Shown piece by piece: positions 38,901 through 53,000 of a DNA stretch of 64,000 nt (position 1 is its first letter; every line of letters starts with the position of its first letter). The stretch spans positions 18,781,411-18,845,410 of the forward strand of contig NC_090132.1 of NCBI RefSeq assembly GCF_040581485.1. Reading direction: 5' to 3'. The notes below the pieces were generated by a model, which saw nothing but the letters and a program-made list of their open reading frames with translations, ran no database searches and had not been told where the DNA came from. Source of the stretch: Linepithema humile (lineage: Eukaryota; Arthropoda; Insecta; Hymenoptera; Formicidae). The translations under genes and the position numbers were made by a program.

Positions 38901-41900
38901 TGCACGCGCACAGAATTATCTCTGACAAATATTTGTCAGCGATTCACGCGTCTCCGTGTGTTTGTATCAAGCTCGGCGCGCTCACCGAAAAATTCGCCAC
39001 TTGCGAAAAAGTTTTTGCCACTCGCCTAGAGTCTAATCCCAACACTAATCGCCGCGAGCAAACCCGCATGATCATGTTGTTGCCGATGTCCGTCTGCGTC
39101 GCCGTGCGTTTCTTCACGCCTCCGCGCGCGAGCGTAAGCAGAAATAATCGTTCTCGCCTGTAAGTCACGGACGAGTGAGTCGTTACTATGTATGATCGCC
39201 GAGAGCGAGGACGTGGACTCGCGTGATGGACAGCCTGTCTGTACCGTACTTAAGCCGACGCTTATGATAATTACTTAATGCCGCACTCTAAGTTGCACGC
39301 ATGTATAAATGCGCGCGAATGCGCCGCGCGGCTTCTACGAATCCACGCCCGATACGCCGCCGCTTTTAACGATGGTTAAACGAAGCGTCCGGATAAACGC
39401 GATGCTTCGTCCGATATTAGTGCTGTATTCGTGCCATATTTATTTTACGGCGGTGCATGCTGTGCTCATAGCGATAACTTGAAATAGAATTGCCTGTTGC
39501 TTGTAAATATTTGATATGTTGCGCGACTTGTAATGCCGCCTCCTGGGAACTTTGTAATGAATGCGATTCATAATCAGACTTAAGTTCTTTCTTATAAAAA
39601 TAATGTCTCTCTCGCGTGACGGAAAAATTGTAATACTAATAGCAATATTTAAAAATTTTTTTTCAATTAATTAAAGAATTAAAAGACTCGGCTTGATTAT
39701 GTTTTATTTACGATTTGTTAGAATATAAAATAAATTTTTTGCCATGCGTGCAATAAAGTATTGCCCGAGATAAAGATGAAGCTCATACTTTGCTACCATC
39801 CGAACAGATCCAGCACATGGCTTCTAACGCAGATAACCTCGCGAACAACCAAGCGATAAATTTGAATTATCACTGCTTTATGCATCTCTAAGTGGTAGAA
39901 TCTCAATAAGCAATCTAAAGTATCGACAGTAGCTCAAAATGATACGAATGAATATGAGAGTGTACACATTATTTCATGATTCACTGTGAATTCTAATTAT
40001 AGGATACGTCGTTATATTGGCGATATGGACAAATTAAAGCTATAATAATTAGACACGCATTGCACGAATGCACAAACTAGCATAAAACAGTTAAAATATG
40101 CTTTCAAATATAATATGTGTCTCTTGTGAGTTTACGTTAGAATTTGAAAACCATCACCAATGAAGTGCCGAAAGACTTTTCCCCTTGGGATTTTCTTTCT
40201 TCGTACTTATTAGGTGAAAATGTGTGTTACAAGGGAATTCCAGCGGGAGCTCACTGGATTTAACAGAGGTATGAAAAGGAAGAGGCAAAAGTTATCATTT
40301 CTGTTTTTTTCCCTGAGGCAGTCGGTCAAGATAATGAGTTGAACAGTTGTTGTGAAAAACTAATACCAATACCTAACACCGGACATTTTCCTTTCCGCAA
40401 AGCCGGAATATCTTTCATTTTCTCATCTTCTCACTTGCCTCTTCTCGTTCCCTTTTCACAGACGACGGTAACGTACGGCGTTCCGGGCAGCGTAACGAAT
40501 TTTATGGGCGACCCATATAGACCACCGTGATCATCGAAATCTCCGTGACACCCACCGATAATGACGATCGAAAAACCCTCGACAAAGCCACGATTTCTGG
40601 TTAAATTAAGTTCTATGCTCTCGGACTCGTTAGTTTTTTTCCGATTCATTTCCTCGGTTTTTGTGAAACGTGTTAGAACCGGTTAAATATTTGGCCACAA
40701 TTTTTTCCAGAATCCAGTTCTTTTGCTCTACATATGATTTTACACATTTTAACTGTATTTAAATCTGAATTAACGCACTTATATTAATATAATAACCGCT
40801 TATAAACGTATAATAACAGACAGCTAAAATGCTCTTAATACAATCATCAAAGCCGCAGCTTTAGCAAGATGGCCAATTGGAAGACACTTTGCACGCGTTC
40901 CATGTGGTTGCGCGGCGGTGCGTTACCGTGGTCTTTTTTCGGCCGCCGATCCAGAGTATGAGAGAAAAGGAAGGAGGAAGAGAATGGCGGGGAGGTTGCT
41001 CGTAAATCTAAAAGGCTGCGTTCAAGAGGAGGTCCGGGGAGGCTGAATAGGTGTAAATGAAGTTGCGGCCTGCCGCAAACTTGCTCGGACCACCCCGTAT
41101 ATTTTGTCTCCAGCGCATGCCGTAGAGTCGCTTCCTTTACTCCCGGTCTCCTTCATCTCCGCAAATGAATAGTCCCACCCGCACAGTTGGCCTACCTACA
41201 ACCTCGATAACAATGTCGACCTGACTTTTGACTTCTTCCTTTCCAATCTGTCGGGATCTTTGCATCTCCTCTGTAAAGAAGGAACAAGATACATTAATCT
41301 TAGACAAAAATGCTGAGTTGTCAACACGAGAATTTTCTCGCAATGTATAGCAATGTTCCAGAAGTTAATCTTTATTTTCACACAACGTGGATGTATCAAA
41401 TGTCTCACTCAATAGTTAAATAAATGTTTAACGTGGCATTTTTATTTATGAAGAATAGTATCAAATTAGCAAACAATGAAATAAACATATCTGGTTGTAA
41501 TAGCATTTTTGTAATCGCAAATAGAATAAAGATGGTTAGGTTATTGTTACACAATGAAGCATCAGTCAAACGAGACAGGACGGAGATTAAAATTATTCTT
41601 CGCAGTTAGTTAACGAGACTTCCTCTCCAAAATGGGATTATACTCATCTATTGCTCGTGTGCGAAAAATCCGGTCTAGTCTGGTATAAAGTTTAACACTA
41701 AGCGTCTAAGTAGAAGTCCCGGCAGAAATGGGGAAAATTTTGAAATAAGCTGAAAAGCCTTCGTCACAATGAGAACGAAAGAGACGAATTTGAAAATGTA
41801 TCGGAAACAAGCTAAAGAACGTTTTGAGATTCCGAAAAGCCTCTTTGTTGGCAGTTTATATTCAACCACTTAATGAGGATCACAATGTTAAACTATATTA

Positions 41901-43433
41901 AACTAATCCCACAATTCCACGGAGAACGTGTCCGTGGCGCTTGCCTCCGGATCTTTCTCGAAAACTCGAGAGTGACCTGTTGGATATCTTTGTTCGTGGC
42001 CGCGTAATCCAGTACCACTGTAATCCGGGCAATGCAGATTTTCTCGTTTTCTGCTTTCATCTTTCAATCTTAGGAGATATTTTTCAGATGGCATCTAATC
42101 CCCGAAAATTGTCACGAAATCTCAGTAAAGCACAAACTTCTTCATTACCCTTTTAACTTTTACTTGATCCGTCGGTTCTTAACTTCTCATACTAAATAAA
42201 AATGAAATATTCGTCAGTCACGAGTGTTACATCTCAAGTTTACATTTGCATAATTATTATATTATTAAAAAGACAATTATGTTGTCTAAAATTAAAGAGA
42301 GATATCGTTTCGCGAAGAATTTTTACTCAATGATTTTGTTTAATCTTTACTTAATATGATAACGTTAATACTAATTAGATTTTAACATAGAAAATATTTA
42401 ATCATCCACAATTTTCGATGTTAGAGTACGATTAATATTAATATTGGGCGAATATTAAAAGCGCTAAATTCTCTTCCGTTTGTCATTTATTACATATATT
42501 CTTACGTCATTTTTTTCATGAAATAAAATGAGGAAATAACATATTGATATTTTCTTATTCTGTTGCGTAAGATCAAAGTAGCGTTTGAAACTTACGTTAC
42601 GCACCATCAATCCCAAAATTTTATTGTCCAAACGATTCTTTCTTTTTTTCTATTTTGATTTTTCCATTCACAAGATCGACGGAGCAGGTATCTCTCCTCA
42701 GGTACTCCCGGGCTCGCGCAGATGCGTGACTTTCTACGGCCACCCGAGACACCTATGTTAAGATCTCTGGGCGGGGTGCGAACACGTCGGGGGACATCAA
42801 AGGACCCGTGAGAGGTAATTATTGTTTCTCGATGCCGGGTCGAGAGCGGAACCGTGAGCACGGTGGCGCCTGCACGATAGGCGCTGCCGTTCTCACCCTG
42901 TCCCTCGTCATCTCCAAGAAGGCTCATTTCTTGTTGGAGAAGGAGACAGGCGCGACGAGAGAGACGGAAAGAGCGAGGGAATGAGAGAGAGGGACGGAGC
43001 GACCCCCGGGCACTCCGCCAGGACACCCTTAATTAAGAGAACGCCATTCGGCCCACGACCGATTCCTCGCATTCCGAGATTCTACGCGTCGCAAGGTCGA
43101 CGTGACGATCGGCTCTCAAGGACGGCGTCGATGACTAGGCGTGATCGTTCGGCGTCATTGTAAGAACCTTTTATTCAGGTGTCGATCCCCCGGCGATGGA
43201 GATATGGATTGTATTAAGAGACAGGAGTGATCGAAAGTTTCGATTTGAGATGTAATAAAGATACGGAGCGATTTTTTTCCCGCTGCCGTGTAGTTTGCTT
43301 AAGTGTTGTCACATAAATGGTAGCCACATAATAGCGCGCAGACAACAATGTGTATGCTACGTATACCGTGTTTTAAATATCACAAAAAAATAACAATATA
43401 ATAAATAACATATAATAAAAATAACTTGTGAAT
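35958..43433. other. proximal upstream region of wingless, no gene recognised
   Basis: From 36.0 to 37.4 kb the plus strand is pyrimidine- and CpG-rich, and it contains overlapping low-complexity open frames that look non-coding. From 37.4 to 43.4 kb the sequence is mostly AT-rich with CpG-rich islands near 38.7-39.4, 40.9-41.2 and 42.7-43.2 kb. It is likely regulatory territory of wingless by position only. Confidence 0.5.
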
Positions 43434-44165
43434 TCTATGTCATCCTAGGTCATAAAAGATACCTTTTCATTCATTTTAAAGTTTATAGTTTATAGTTTAT
43501 AGTTTTTGTAGTACGCTTTTTTCAAACAGGAAAATAAAGGAAAAGAAAGGATTAACAGAAATAAGGATCATTAAAAAGAGAAACAAAAGAAAAATGCTCG
43601 GGCAACGGTTAATGGAAAATTTTTATGTATATGACTTCTATACTTTCTCTTTTTTTTTTTCTTTTCTGATCGTGGGAATATTTTTCATTTATGAATCTCT
43701 GTCATTGAAGTAAATTAAATAAATAAAAATTACCGAAACGAAAAACAATCACCGACATCGTGAGTTTGCACCGAAATATAATGTTTCAATGCATCTCGAT
43801 GTGCAAAAGATGGCGAAAATTAGTAGTGTATCTTAGAATTCGACAAAATGTTGATTACGCGTATTACCGAACGAAAAAAACCATGCATTTTCTTTTGGTA
43901 TAATTTTAACTTTTATTTATTTAATTTACTTCAATGACAGAGAGAGTTGCAGATAAAGAATATTTCCACGATCAAAAAGGAAAAGAAAAAGAATGGAAAA
44001 GTTGTGTAAAAATGTTTCGTTAACCCTTACCGGAGCATCTTTGTTTGCTCTATTTTTTCTTTTTTTATCTATATTTTCATTCTTCAGTTAAAGAAAAGCG
44101 TGGGAATACTGTACGTTTTAAAATGAATGAAAAGTATTTATATTTTTATGACTTAGAAGGCGACC
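43434..44165. repeat. about 730-bp foldback (long inverted repeat)
   Basis: The left arm (about 43434-43728) and right arm (about 43911-44165) are diverged reverse complements around a loop of about 180 nt. The innermost 32 bp match perfectly (43697-43728 against 43911-43942). Further out, GATCGTGG-AATATT matches in both arms, then GCTC-GG-AA-GGTTAA, then CTTTTCATTCATTTTAAA (43463-43480) against its complement at 44117-44134. The outer edge carries ATGACYTAG. No terminal target duplication or coding frame was found. It may be a foldback element, a degraded MITE or an inverted duplication. It lies about 8 kb upstream of the wingless promoter. Confidence 0.8.
43480..43506. repeat. TTTATAG heptamer tandem repeat (about 3.5 copies)
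   Basis: AGTTTATAGTTTATAGTTTA continues for a further copy. It sits in the left arm of the foldback and is absent from the right arm, so it looks like an expansion that arose after the inversion. Confidence 0.8.
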
Positions 44166-44721
44166 GAATGATTCATAAATTGCAAGTTTTGATTTAATTT
44201 TAACTACTTTTTAGTCGTATCTTTCTTTTGTCGTTCCTTTTCTACCTGTGTCATTTTCTACGGCAAATGGTGTTGTAAAACAATTAAGAAAGCAATTTGT
44301 CAGTTCATGTTCACGTTTACAATGTTTTAACACAATATTTTTTACTCAACAGAAGAAAAATGTGATTGCTTCGTGCTTATAAATTGTTTTCTATTAGGAA
44401 TTTTTCTCTTTTATCCTTTCATAGATAAGAAAAGGTTTTCCTCGGGACTAGCCTATTAAGAAACACTCGTTTTCTACAATCGGGGACTACTTAATCCTAT
44501 TAGTAGAATTACAGAAAAAGAAATTTTAACCATTTCTACGTGTACAAAGCGTTAAAGCGTTCCAAGATATGATAATTATTTCTTTGTCAACTTAGGGTTC
44601 TATTTATCTTACATATTTTTCTTATACAAAAGAAATCGGAAAAAGCTACTAACAGAAAAACACATACAAAAACGACAAAATAGAAAGAAACCGAATTAAA
44701 GCCGATTTGGCCCGAGGATTA

Positions 44722-44790
44722 AGTCAAACAGAATCAAGAGGGCATATAAACAATGATAATCTTTAAATGCTCTCTTGAGTCTGTTTGAAT
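44722..44790 (+). ncRNA. microRNA-precursor-like hairpin (candidate)
   Basis: Bases 44722-44745 and 44767-44790 pair over 24 positions with 21 Watson-Crick matches, one G-U-type wobble and two mismatches. The loop is 21 nt. The arms contain CAAACAGAATCAAGAGGGCA and GCTCTCTTGAGTCTGTTTGA. Stem length, loop size and scattered mismatches fit a pre-microRNA, but the sequence matches no microRNA that I recognise. It could equally be a small inverted repeat. The strand is arbitrary until expression is known. Confidence 0.3.
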
Positions 44791-47044
44791 ATTTAAAGAT
44801 TTAAAGATATGTAGATTATCTTTCATAATCAAATCTCGAATTGAAATTCCACAAGAAGTAAAATCCACTCAAGTTTCAGTGAACAATCACATTTAGATTT
44901 TTAATTGCTTATAAATAGGAAATTATTATCACGACACGTTAATTAAGCAACAATCCAAATCGGCCAATAGAATATCTTACTAAATTTATTTAGATTTATA
45001 GATATTTCATTATGATAATTATGTGATTACGTGATTTTCTACAGTCTACATTTCGACGAAACATTAACGCAGCGATTTATTTTATCTGTGCATTTTATCT
45101 CTTGGTACTGATCACAGGATGATCCAAGACATAAAGAAAGCGGATGGCGGACTGGAGAGGAGGCCGGGGGAGTCAGCCGGGAGGAACATAATGTTTTCAT
45201 TAGGTCGCGATCATTATCTGGCCCAACTGAACAAACGAGCGAATGCCACGGGCCGCATAGCGCACACGTATTAAGACGAATGGCCGCGGCGGTCCGGTAA
45301 TTAATTACGGCCTCCCCCAGTGTTACTAATATTAATTAATCCCATGCGTCCACGGAACCCCGGTCGATCGGGCCCACGCAGTGCACGTGACCCCGCGCTG
45401 GCTGATGCGCGCGGGTCACCGCTTAGACGAAATCGTTGAGGATCACAAGCCACCTGTTCGGGGAATCGTCTCTGGCGCTGCTTCTCACACACTCGAATCA
45501 TTAATTACTGCGCTCCGGCCAGTTGCTTGTGTGCCCGCACGCGGTGCTTTGTACGCGCACGTACGCGATACGTCCGAAAAATAACTTTTTTTTTACACAT
45601 TTTCAGCGATTTTTACACACACGATCAAGTATCGCACTATTTATATAGTATCAATTTCATTATTTTTCAAACATACTGTATATGCATATACCGCATACAT
45701 ATATGTTCACCACACGTTCATATATCAATTGCTATGACGCCGAGGCAGAAATCACGTCGGTTTCAAACTATCGGTAGCGCTGGATCAAATAAATATCGCG
45801 TCGCGTTGTGTACACAGCACGTATGATAAATAGATACTCAGATATCGGAATATATATTTTGCCGATCGATTCTTTGAAAATAATCGATATCGAATACTAT
45901 TCATAGAACGTATTTAATTATAGCACTGAACTCTTTCATCGACAAAATAACGCGCTAAACAAACATACTTATGATATTTTTTTTTCATTTTACGGCAGCT
46001 ATCCGATTCGCGTGACCGACATTACATTATGATTTTTGCAAAATAAAGATTAATATGAAACTATAAGGGGTCTCCCGAGCTAGTTGATAAATCTGCAGCT
46101 CCTTACATTGATCGGCGATGCAACGATCACGGAGCGCTGATACGGGAGGACGACAAGGAAAAAGACGCTGCCCGACGGCAAAAAGAAATAGAGACACGTC
46201 GGCGCATTCTTCGCGTGACAGGATGCGTTAATACGCACCCGTTCAGCGATCCGATGGATTGATCCACCAAGAAATGACGTATCGCGACGTCGCACGCCGC
46301 GGGCCTGTCGATTCGCAGGCGAAAAAACTTTTACGAGGTGATGCCCCGTCGCTGATCCAATATAAGCGCATTTCTTGCCCGCTAGAAAGACTCCAGTCAC
46401 TGTGTGATCAATGTGACAGGCGATTTGCTCCGTCGTCGGGGCTTGGTATTATTATATTTAATAAATTATCGACAAGTAATTTTAGTGTTTTTTTTTTAAA
46501 TCTTATTTACACTGGGCTATGCAATAATAAACAATAGGACTTGCATTATTATGTCTGAAAGTTCAAAGTCTTTTTAAGTAAAAAAAGGAAAAATGAACGG
46601 AACAATTGAAACTTATTGCGGCTCTTGCGATCGACTATATATCGATCAATTTGATAAACATCAGTTCGCATCCATCACTCGTAAGTATAAAGCAAATTAC
46701 CAACATATTCCATTCATAACCGATCCGCACTTTCGGACCACCTCATAGCGTTCGACCCGCGTGACTCGAGACTGATACAGAACCGATCGGGGTCCCTTTC
46801 TCTCCTTCTGGAGGTGGTCCAAATGAAGAAAAAAGTAACGAATGCCGTGGGCTCGCATTAATAAATCGGCGCGGATGCACGGCGCGTAGATCATCGTGTC
46901 GCGAATCCACGATCCATGCGGGGATCCATGCGATATTCGAGGTCGTACGAGAGATAAAGAGGGACTGAGAGAAGGAGAGAGATAAGATCCGGGGCGGAGG
47001 AAGGGGGCAGGGGGGAAGGACGGGGGCAGCGCGAAGAGTTTACC

Positions 47045-47063
47045 GAGGAGGATTCTCCTCCTC
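47045..47063. repeat. perfect 8-bp GA/TC palindrome
   Basis: GAGGAGGA and TCCTCCTC flank a 3-nt loop (TTC). It lies in a purine-rich CpG block whose right side continues with homeodomain-type ATTAATTAG motifs. Function is unknown. Confidence 0.5.
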
Positions 47064-50000
47064 TTAATTGCTCCGATTAATTAGCCACCACGGTTTTGCT
47101 ATGGCTAATGGGAGGCCGTACGTTTTCCCGTGGCCCCGCGGACACACGCGGGTATATACGGTTTAATAACGTTCCGTTAATCACGCGACACGCGAGGCAA
47201 ATCGGGACATGGGCCTGCGCCGAGCCCCTTCGAGAGGCCCCGTTTGCGGCAACGCGCCAGCTCTTGTTTTACGAACGAATCGAAGACGGCACCGCCCACG
47301 TAGAAACGCGGAAAAGATCCATTTAAGATTACGTAGATCGCAATCTGTTTTTGTTATATTTTATTATGTCACATAAAACAATTTATCACATAATATTAAA
47401 ATAAATGTAGAATTTAATTGAGAATATTGATATAGTGATTTTGCACACTTACTTTAAAAGATGCTTTACACATTTCTGCATTTTGTTTTATTTAAAAATT
47501 CTACAAGCAAATCGAAACTTAAAAAAATTTTTTGTAACTTCTTTAAACAAAGATATCGGTAGCATTTGAATCACTGATATTTTGCGAATTAAATTTTACA
47601 GGCATAAATATACAAAACTTAACATGTTATCAAATGTGTTTTCATCAAAATCTCATGTTTGAGTTGTTATTGTTCTTACTACTTGAATCTTTATGCACAA
47701 TCGTTGCAGATAAATGTTAAAACTTTCTTCTATTACGTTATTTTTCATTCAACGTGTATTATTCATAACACACTCATATTATGATATCCATCTTCCTTTT
47801 CCTTCCGTGTCCGATCCTTTTATCTGTCAAAATTCCTTCCGCGAAGCCTGCCGAATTAATCGCGCAGGAGGAAGAGCGCGCACTGCCAAGGGAGAAAAAA
47901 GAAAACGACCGGTATATCTCGTGCCCTCATCTTCGGTCTCTTTCTTTTTTCGCGCGTCCACTCTTTAATTTGCTGAAGTTTCTTCAACGGGCGGCGAGGC
48001 TGCTCCGAAAAAAAAAAAAAAAAGAGACAACGGGGTTAAGAGCGGGAACATACCAAATGACTACTGCTCGCAATACAACCGAACGATTCGGTTCTATCTC
48101 TTAATCGATCATCGAATCATTCTCTTCTTCCACGTCTTGCTCCTCCCGTTTCCCTCCTCCTTCTTTTCTTCACGGACGGAGCACACTTGCGCGTCACATT
48201 CCGGTTTCTTGCTCGGTCGCAAACGGGATCCGTCTCGTATTTTCTTCCCTCGGAAGAAGAAAGTTTCTTCGTTCTCCTTCTTCTTCTTCCGCTTCTTTCT
48301 CGCTCTCTCCGCCCGCAGGAGAGTCTGTCGTCTACCTCCCGTCGAAGTTTCTTCCGGACGAACGTGAAGTCGCACACGGGAGAGACCACCGCTGCCAGCT
48401 GCGAAGAACCGGATTCTGACGGTTAATTAGTAGCTCCGATCATTCGAGGATGAATCGATCTACGTGAGCCACCATGCTCACGATTCCCCTATGGGTGGCG
48501 GATTACGAAAGAATGTCCAATGTGTCGTATAATTTAGACATTTCTTTCTTTCTTTCTTTTTTTTAATATCTAATGTTTGCTGTTGATAACTAGTTTTATT
48601 AGCGCTAGCCTGAATTTTAATATTATTAACTGTTTATTTTCGAAATTATAAAAAGACGAAGCACATGAGGTATCAACAATCGTACTCCTATTACATTATT
48701 ATTAAATCAGTATTTCGATAAAATTGTATTTATGTTAATATTAAGATAATTTTAAAGAAAATATATTATTACTTTGAATGTATTCTTACTGATTGTAAGA
48801 ATAATGTATAATTATGAAACAATGAAAATAAAGATTGTATGTGTCGATGATACCAATAGAGAATTGGCCCCGTTTTCATTGTATGGAAACATCGGGGGAT
48901 TTGTGAGGGGTTGAAGGCCCGCGGCGGGAATTCCTAATATTGATGATGGCGTAAGACTCGTATCCCGCCGAGCGCTAATGGATTGATCATGGGTGGTTCA
49001 ATCCACGCAATCACATTGACTACGGATATAGGTTGAATTTAAAGTTAAAATTTAAAATTCTGTGTTCATGATTTTGTGACTTTCAATATAATATTTATTA
49101 TATTGAAAAAATTCGTTTAATCGTGAATTTTAATGTTATTTGTCATTACATGTCATGCAAAAGACATTTAATTCTAAGATGTTTAAGTCATTTTTTATCT
49201 TTTTATGCATTAATGTTTTTATTTTAATTTATAATCTTAATTTTTTTTTTATTAAGTTTATAATGAATTAATAAATCTTAGAATAATTATATTTTATTAT
49301 AAATTCTTTAACAAAGCAAAGATTTTAACAAGCACTTTTTTAAAATGTTAACAGTTAGAAAAGATATAAAAGCTTTAATGATATATATAGATCGTGTATA
49401 AATTAATAAATCAAAATGTAGATCACAATGGCATTGGAATTGACAAAAAACTAATTCTACACTTGTTCTATGATTGATGACAAGATAAGATTGAGCCACT
49501 TCCGCGCGACAGGTGATTCATTTCTAAGAAACTTTTGACGAGACCGATGAATCACTGTTTTCGCGGTTCCTACATCATTTCCGGAAATCGTTTAGATGGC
49601 CCGATCTTTTTACATAGAAGTTGACTTTGTCGAGTCATCGCAATTGTAAAAATAAATCAACATCGCTTGCTCGTGTACGCTTAACAGATTTCAATTGGTC
49701 TAAATCATATATTCGAACTGGCATTAAAATAAATTATTTTGATAAACAATTATTTTTGTCATAGTCATATTTATAATTAGTTAATATTAAATTGTTTAGT
49801 TATTTGGACGAAAAATTGTATTTTATAATTAGATAGTATACGAATTTTTAACACATTTTCCTTCAAAACTTAAGCGTGAACTTTGAATGAAACCGACTCA
49901 TTACCTGACATACCACACAACGGTTTCAGAAAATAGAAAGGAAGACAAATGGAAAAATATGAAAAGCAATGCTGACAAAGCATTATTGTGAAAGGTAAAA

Positions 50001-53000
50001 ACAGCAAATTGTGCTTATGGTCACCCATACAAACTTACAATGCGTGAAGAATCAGAAATATTTGGACTACAAACTGAACCCAAAAATTAATAAATAGATA
50101 CAACTGTGTCACAAAGTCTTCTTTCTTAAGATGCGGTTAGGGAAACAGAAAAAGAGAAAAATAACGGAAGAAAATCTTCGGATTTTCAATACCTGTCACT
50201 CGGTAATCTAGCTATAATTTATAAAATTGTTTGACCTCCCACGTTTTAAGATGACTCGAGCGTTAATTAATTTTCTTAAGAAAGTATTCAAATTTATACC
50301 ATTTACTTAGAGACTTCATAAATATAATTTCATAATTTCAATGATTTTGACTTATTAATTATTGAAACATTTGACTTCAAAGTAAGAAACTTTTACACAG
50401 AATCTTATGGCAGAAGTCGATGTTACATTTAAGTATAATTAGAAATTCATAAATAAAGAGCACAACACATTGTTGTCACATATTGTGTATAATCTTTAAA
50501 ATGTTCACATGTAATATAAAAGAAATTAAAACATTCGGCTAAAATTAGAAAAATTATAAAATAAAATAATATGTTATTCAAATTAATATGGCTATTAAAT
50601 CAATATGGAAGAATACAAATATCCTGTCCAAAATTTTGATCGCTTTCCTGTGATCATCGTTAACTCTAAAATCAGTTTTCAAAATCAATCGCATTGTATT
50701 TGAGCGTGGCGAATTAGAAGCCGTTGGTGGTAGGTAAGATACATGCCACCCAGGTAAAAATATTCTTTTGGAAGAGATAATTAAGTATCTGCCGTGGTTT
50801 TCAACACAAGGGACGTGCAAAACTTCATGGGCGGTTTTCCTGAGTCTCAAAAGCCGTGCAAAATCGTTAATAATTCTTGTGGTTCTTCGAAGTATACGAA
50901 GTAACCGACGTTTCCATTCAGCCAAATAAAAGGAGTTCGTGTTAGCTCATATAATCATATTTAATAACGTGCAGTTTGACTGAAAAATGTTACCGGTAAA
51001 TTTCTGAGGAAGTGTTGCAAAGGAAATGTGAAGTAACACGATTCAAATAATTTTGTAAATAAACTATTTTTAATTACAACGCTAACTCTGTTTATGCCAC
51101 GAAAAAAACGCAAAATATAGACCACAGTATTGTTAAATTTATTACAGAAAAATTGTATAGACACACAAACACAATATAAGTGACAAAACGACAGATGTAA
51201 GAAATCTGACAGAGAGATTGTGAAGATCTCGTCGACGTGCGAAATATCTCACCTAAAGCAAGACGAGCAGAATCGGGACCCAAATTCCGAATTAGCCACC
51301 CCTCGTGGCTTTCCATTGAGATTATTTCCGCGGTGGTCGCATCGTGCGCGTCGTCCTGCTCTTGGCGGACACAACGACGCTTTTTCGAATTTGTCATAGC
51401 CAGGTGAGAGTATCGAACCGCGTTCTCTTTTTACCGTGTTCGGCCGGTCCGGATGCACGCTAGTTAGGATTCGGTCAAAGGGGAATCTCCCCTTCTTATG
51501 CTTAAACCAACGACAGCCACCGGGATCCACCGCTGAACCCCTGTGGGGTCTACCTGGCCATGAATGGCGTAGTTGTCATCCTGTCGACGCGATCGTTTCG
51601 AGCCGTTTATTGACAATCTCCAAGTACCATGATGATCTTCGATCTCTCGATCACCTTCTTTAGCAGAAGCTCAACGAATATAATTGAAGCATTCTAGATT
51701 GACAATACAACGCCTAATATACATATGTACTACTTCGCTTTGATCCCATTTCGTGGAAGTATATGTATTCTTGCAATATGTATTGATAAATTGATAAAAG
51801 GGACGATAAAATAAAGTTGTGTTTACACGCGCAAAATAATTTTATATATTTATCTAAAAACACGTAATTAATGATTTCTTATAAATATAACACTGTGAAC
51901 GATAAATCAAAGAGTCTGTCTTATGAAAATATTATTTTTTTATTATTTTAGCCAAAAAAATTAAAAGCAAAATGGACTTCGATAGCGTACGTGCAAATAA
52001 CGCTGAAACTACAAACACATGTTTTTAAATGGGTATATAAATGATTTTGCCAACTTTGTTTATCGTCCTTCTCAAAAATACAATTAATTAATGATTTCTA
52101 AATATAAGTAAATTTATTGATAAAATATATCCCGTGTAGAAACGTTGCAAAGAACACAGATCCAAGAGATGGAATCCACAAAAGTAGATGTAATACTCAA
52201 CATGAAAAGTATTACTTTTTTGTTGTTGCAAATGACTTTTCTGCATAAATGAATAAATGAAGTACAATTTGGCATAAACGTGGCCGTTTATATTTAAATT
52301 TTCAATCGCTGACTATGTGATCTTTACTGTTTCTACTATGTTGTGCGATTCGGAGACGCTCGGTGTCTAAAATATTAGCTAAGAAATCAATAATCCGCTC
52401 AACGACTGCCGGTTGACATAAATTTATCGCGCGACCGGTATTCCAAGTGTGGTCCGCTCGGGGAGAGCATCGTTCACTTTCAGCGCGACACGGCGATAAA
52501 TTAATAGCGGATCGACGTTGATGAGGGACGATAACGATCGACGCTTCGCCACCGCTATGCAAACGACTCGGTGGCAAGCACTTGGCGCGGAAAAAAGGAA
52601 GAGGAGAAGCGAACGTCCGAGCGAATAGTAAACGAAAGGGAGCGAGACAGATAAACAAGAGAGATGGCGAACCGAACTGACAGACGGACAGTGAGGGGGG
52701 AGGGAGGGGGGAGAGGGAGGCGGGGGTGAGTAGAGAGGGAGAAAAAGAGAGAGAGGGAGAGAGCGAGAGAACGTAGAGAGGACAAACACAAGGAGGAGCA
52801 CGACATTCCAGGTGCGCTGTAACCAATTTGTGAGCCGGACGATAGTGACAAATACACGATATTGCCATAACGTATCGCCGGGGCATGACTATCGTCGGAA
52901 TTAATAGTCAACGCCGCTGACTAATAGCCTCATTAATTAACGATCCGCGGGGCCAGATTAGGCTAATCCGGCTTAATTTAGTGATCGTGCCGTCGTTCTC

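Larger units (their letters stand above)
44166..52300. other. upstream intergenic DNA, no gene recognised
   Basis: AT-rich DNA is broken by compact CpG-rich blocks at 45.1-45.56, 46.1-46.4, 46.7-47.3, 48.1-48.4 and 51.2-51.6 kb. The 45.28-45.35 block contains ATTAATTACGG and ATTAATTAATCCC, homeodomain-type motifs. Open frames here, such as 50578-50925 (minus, opening at TTG), are not recognised. Confidence 0.5.

Noticed and set aside
48956..49010. tRNA-like A-box and B-box (TGGCGTAAGAC and GGTTCAATCC)
   Set aside because: The T arm does not pair properly, and no acceptor or anticodon stem can be formed at the expected spacing.
50578..50925. 115-codon minus-strand frame
   Set aside because: It opens at TTG. 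It shows no family motif, and no neighbouring exon was found.
52302..52886. 194-codon minus-strand ATG frame
   Set aside because: Most of it is Ser/Leu/Pro low complexity from a GA-rich tract, with no domain and no splice context.
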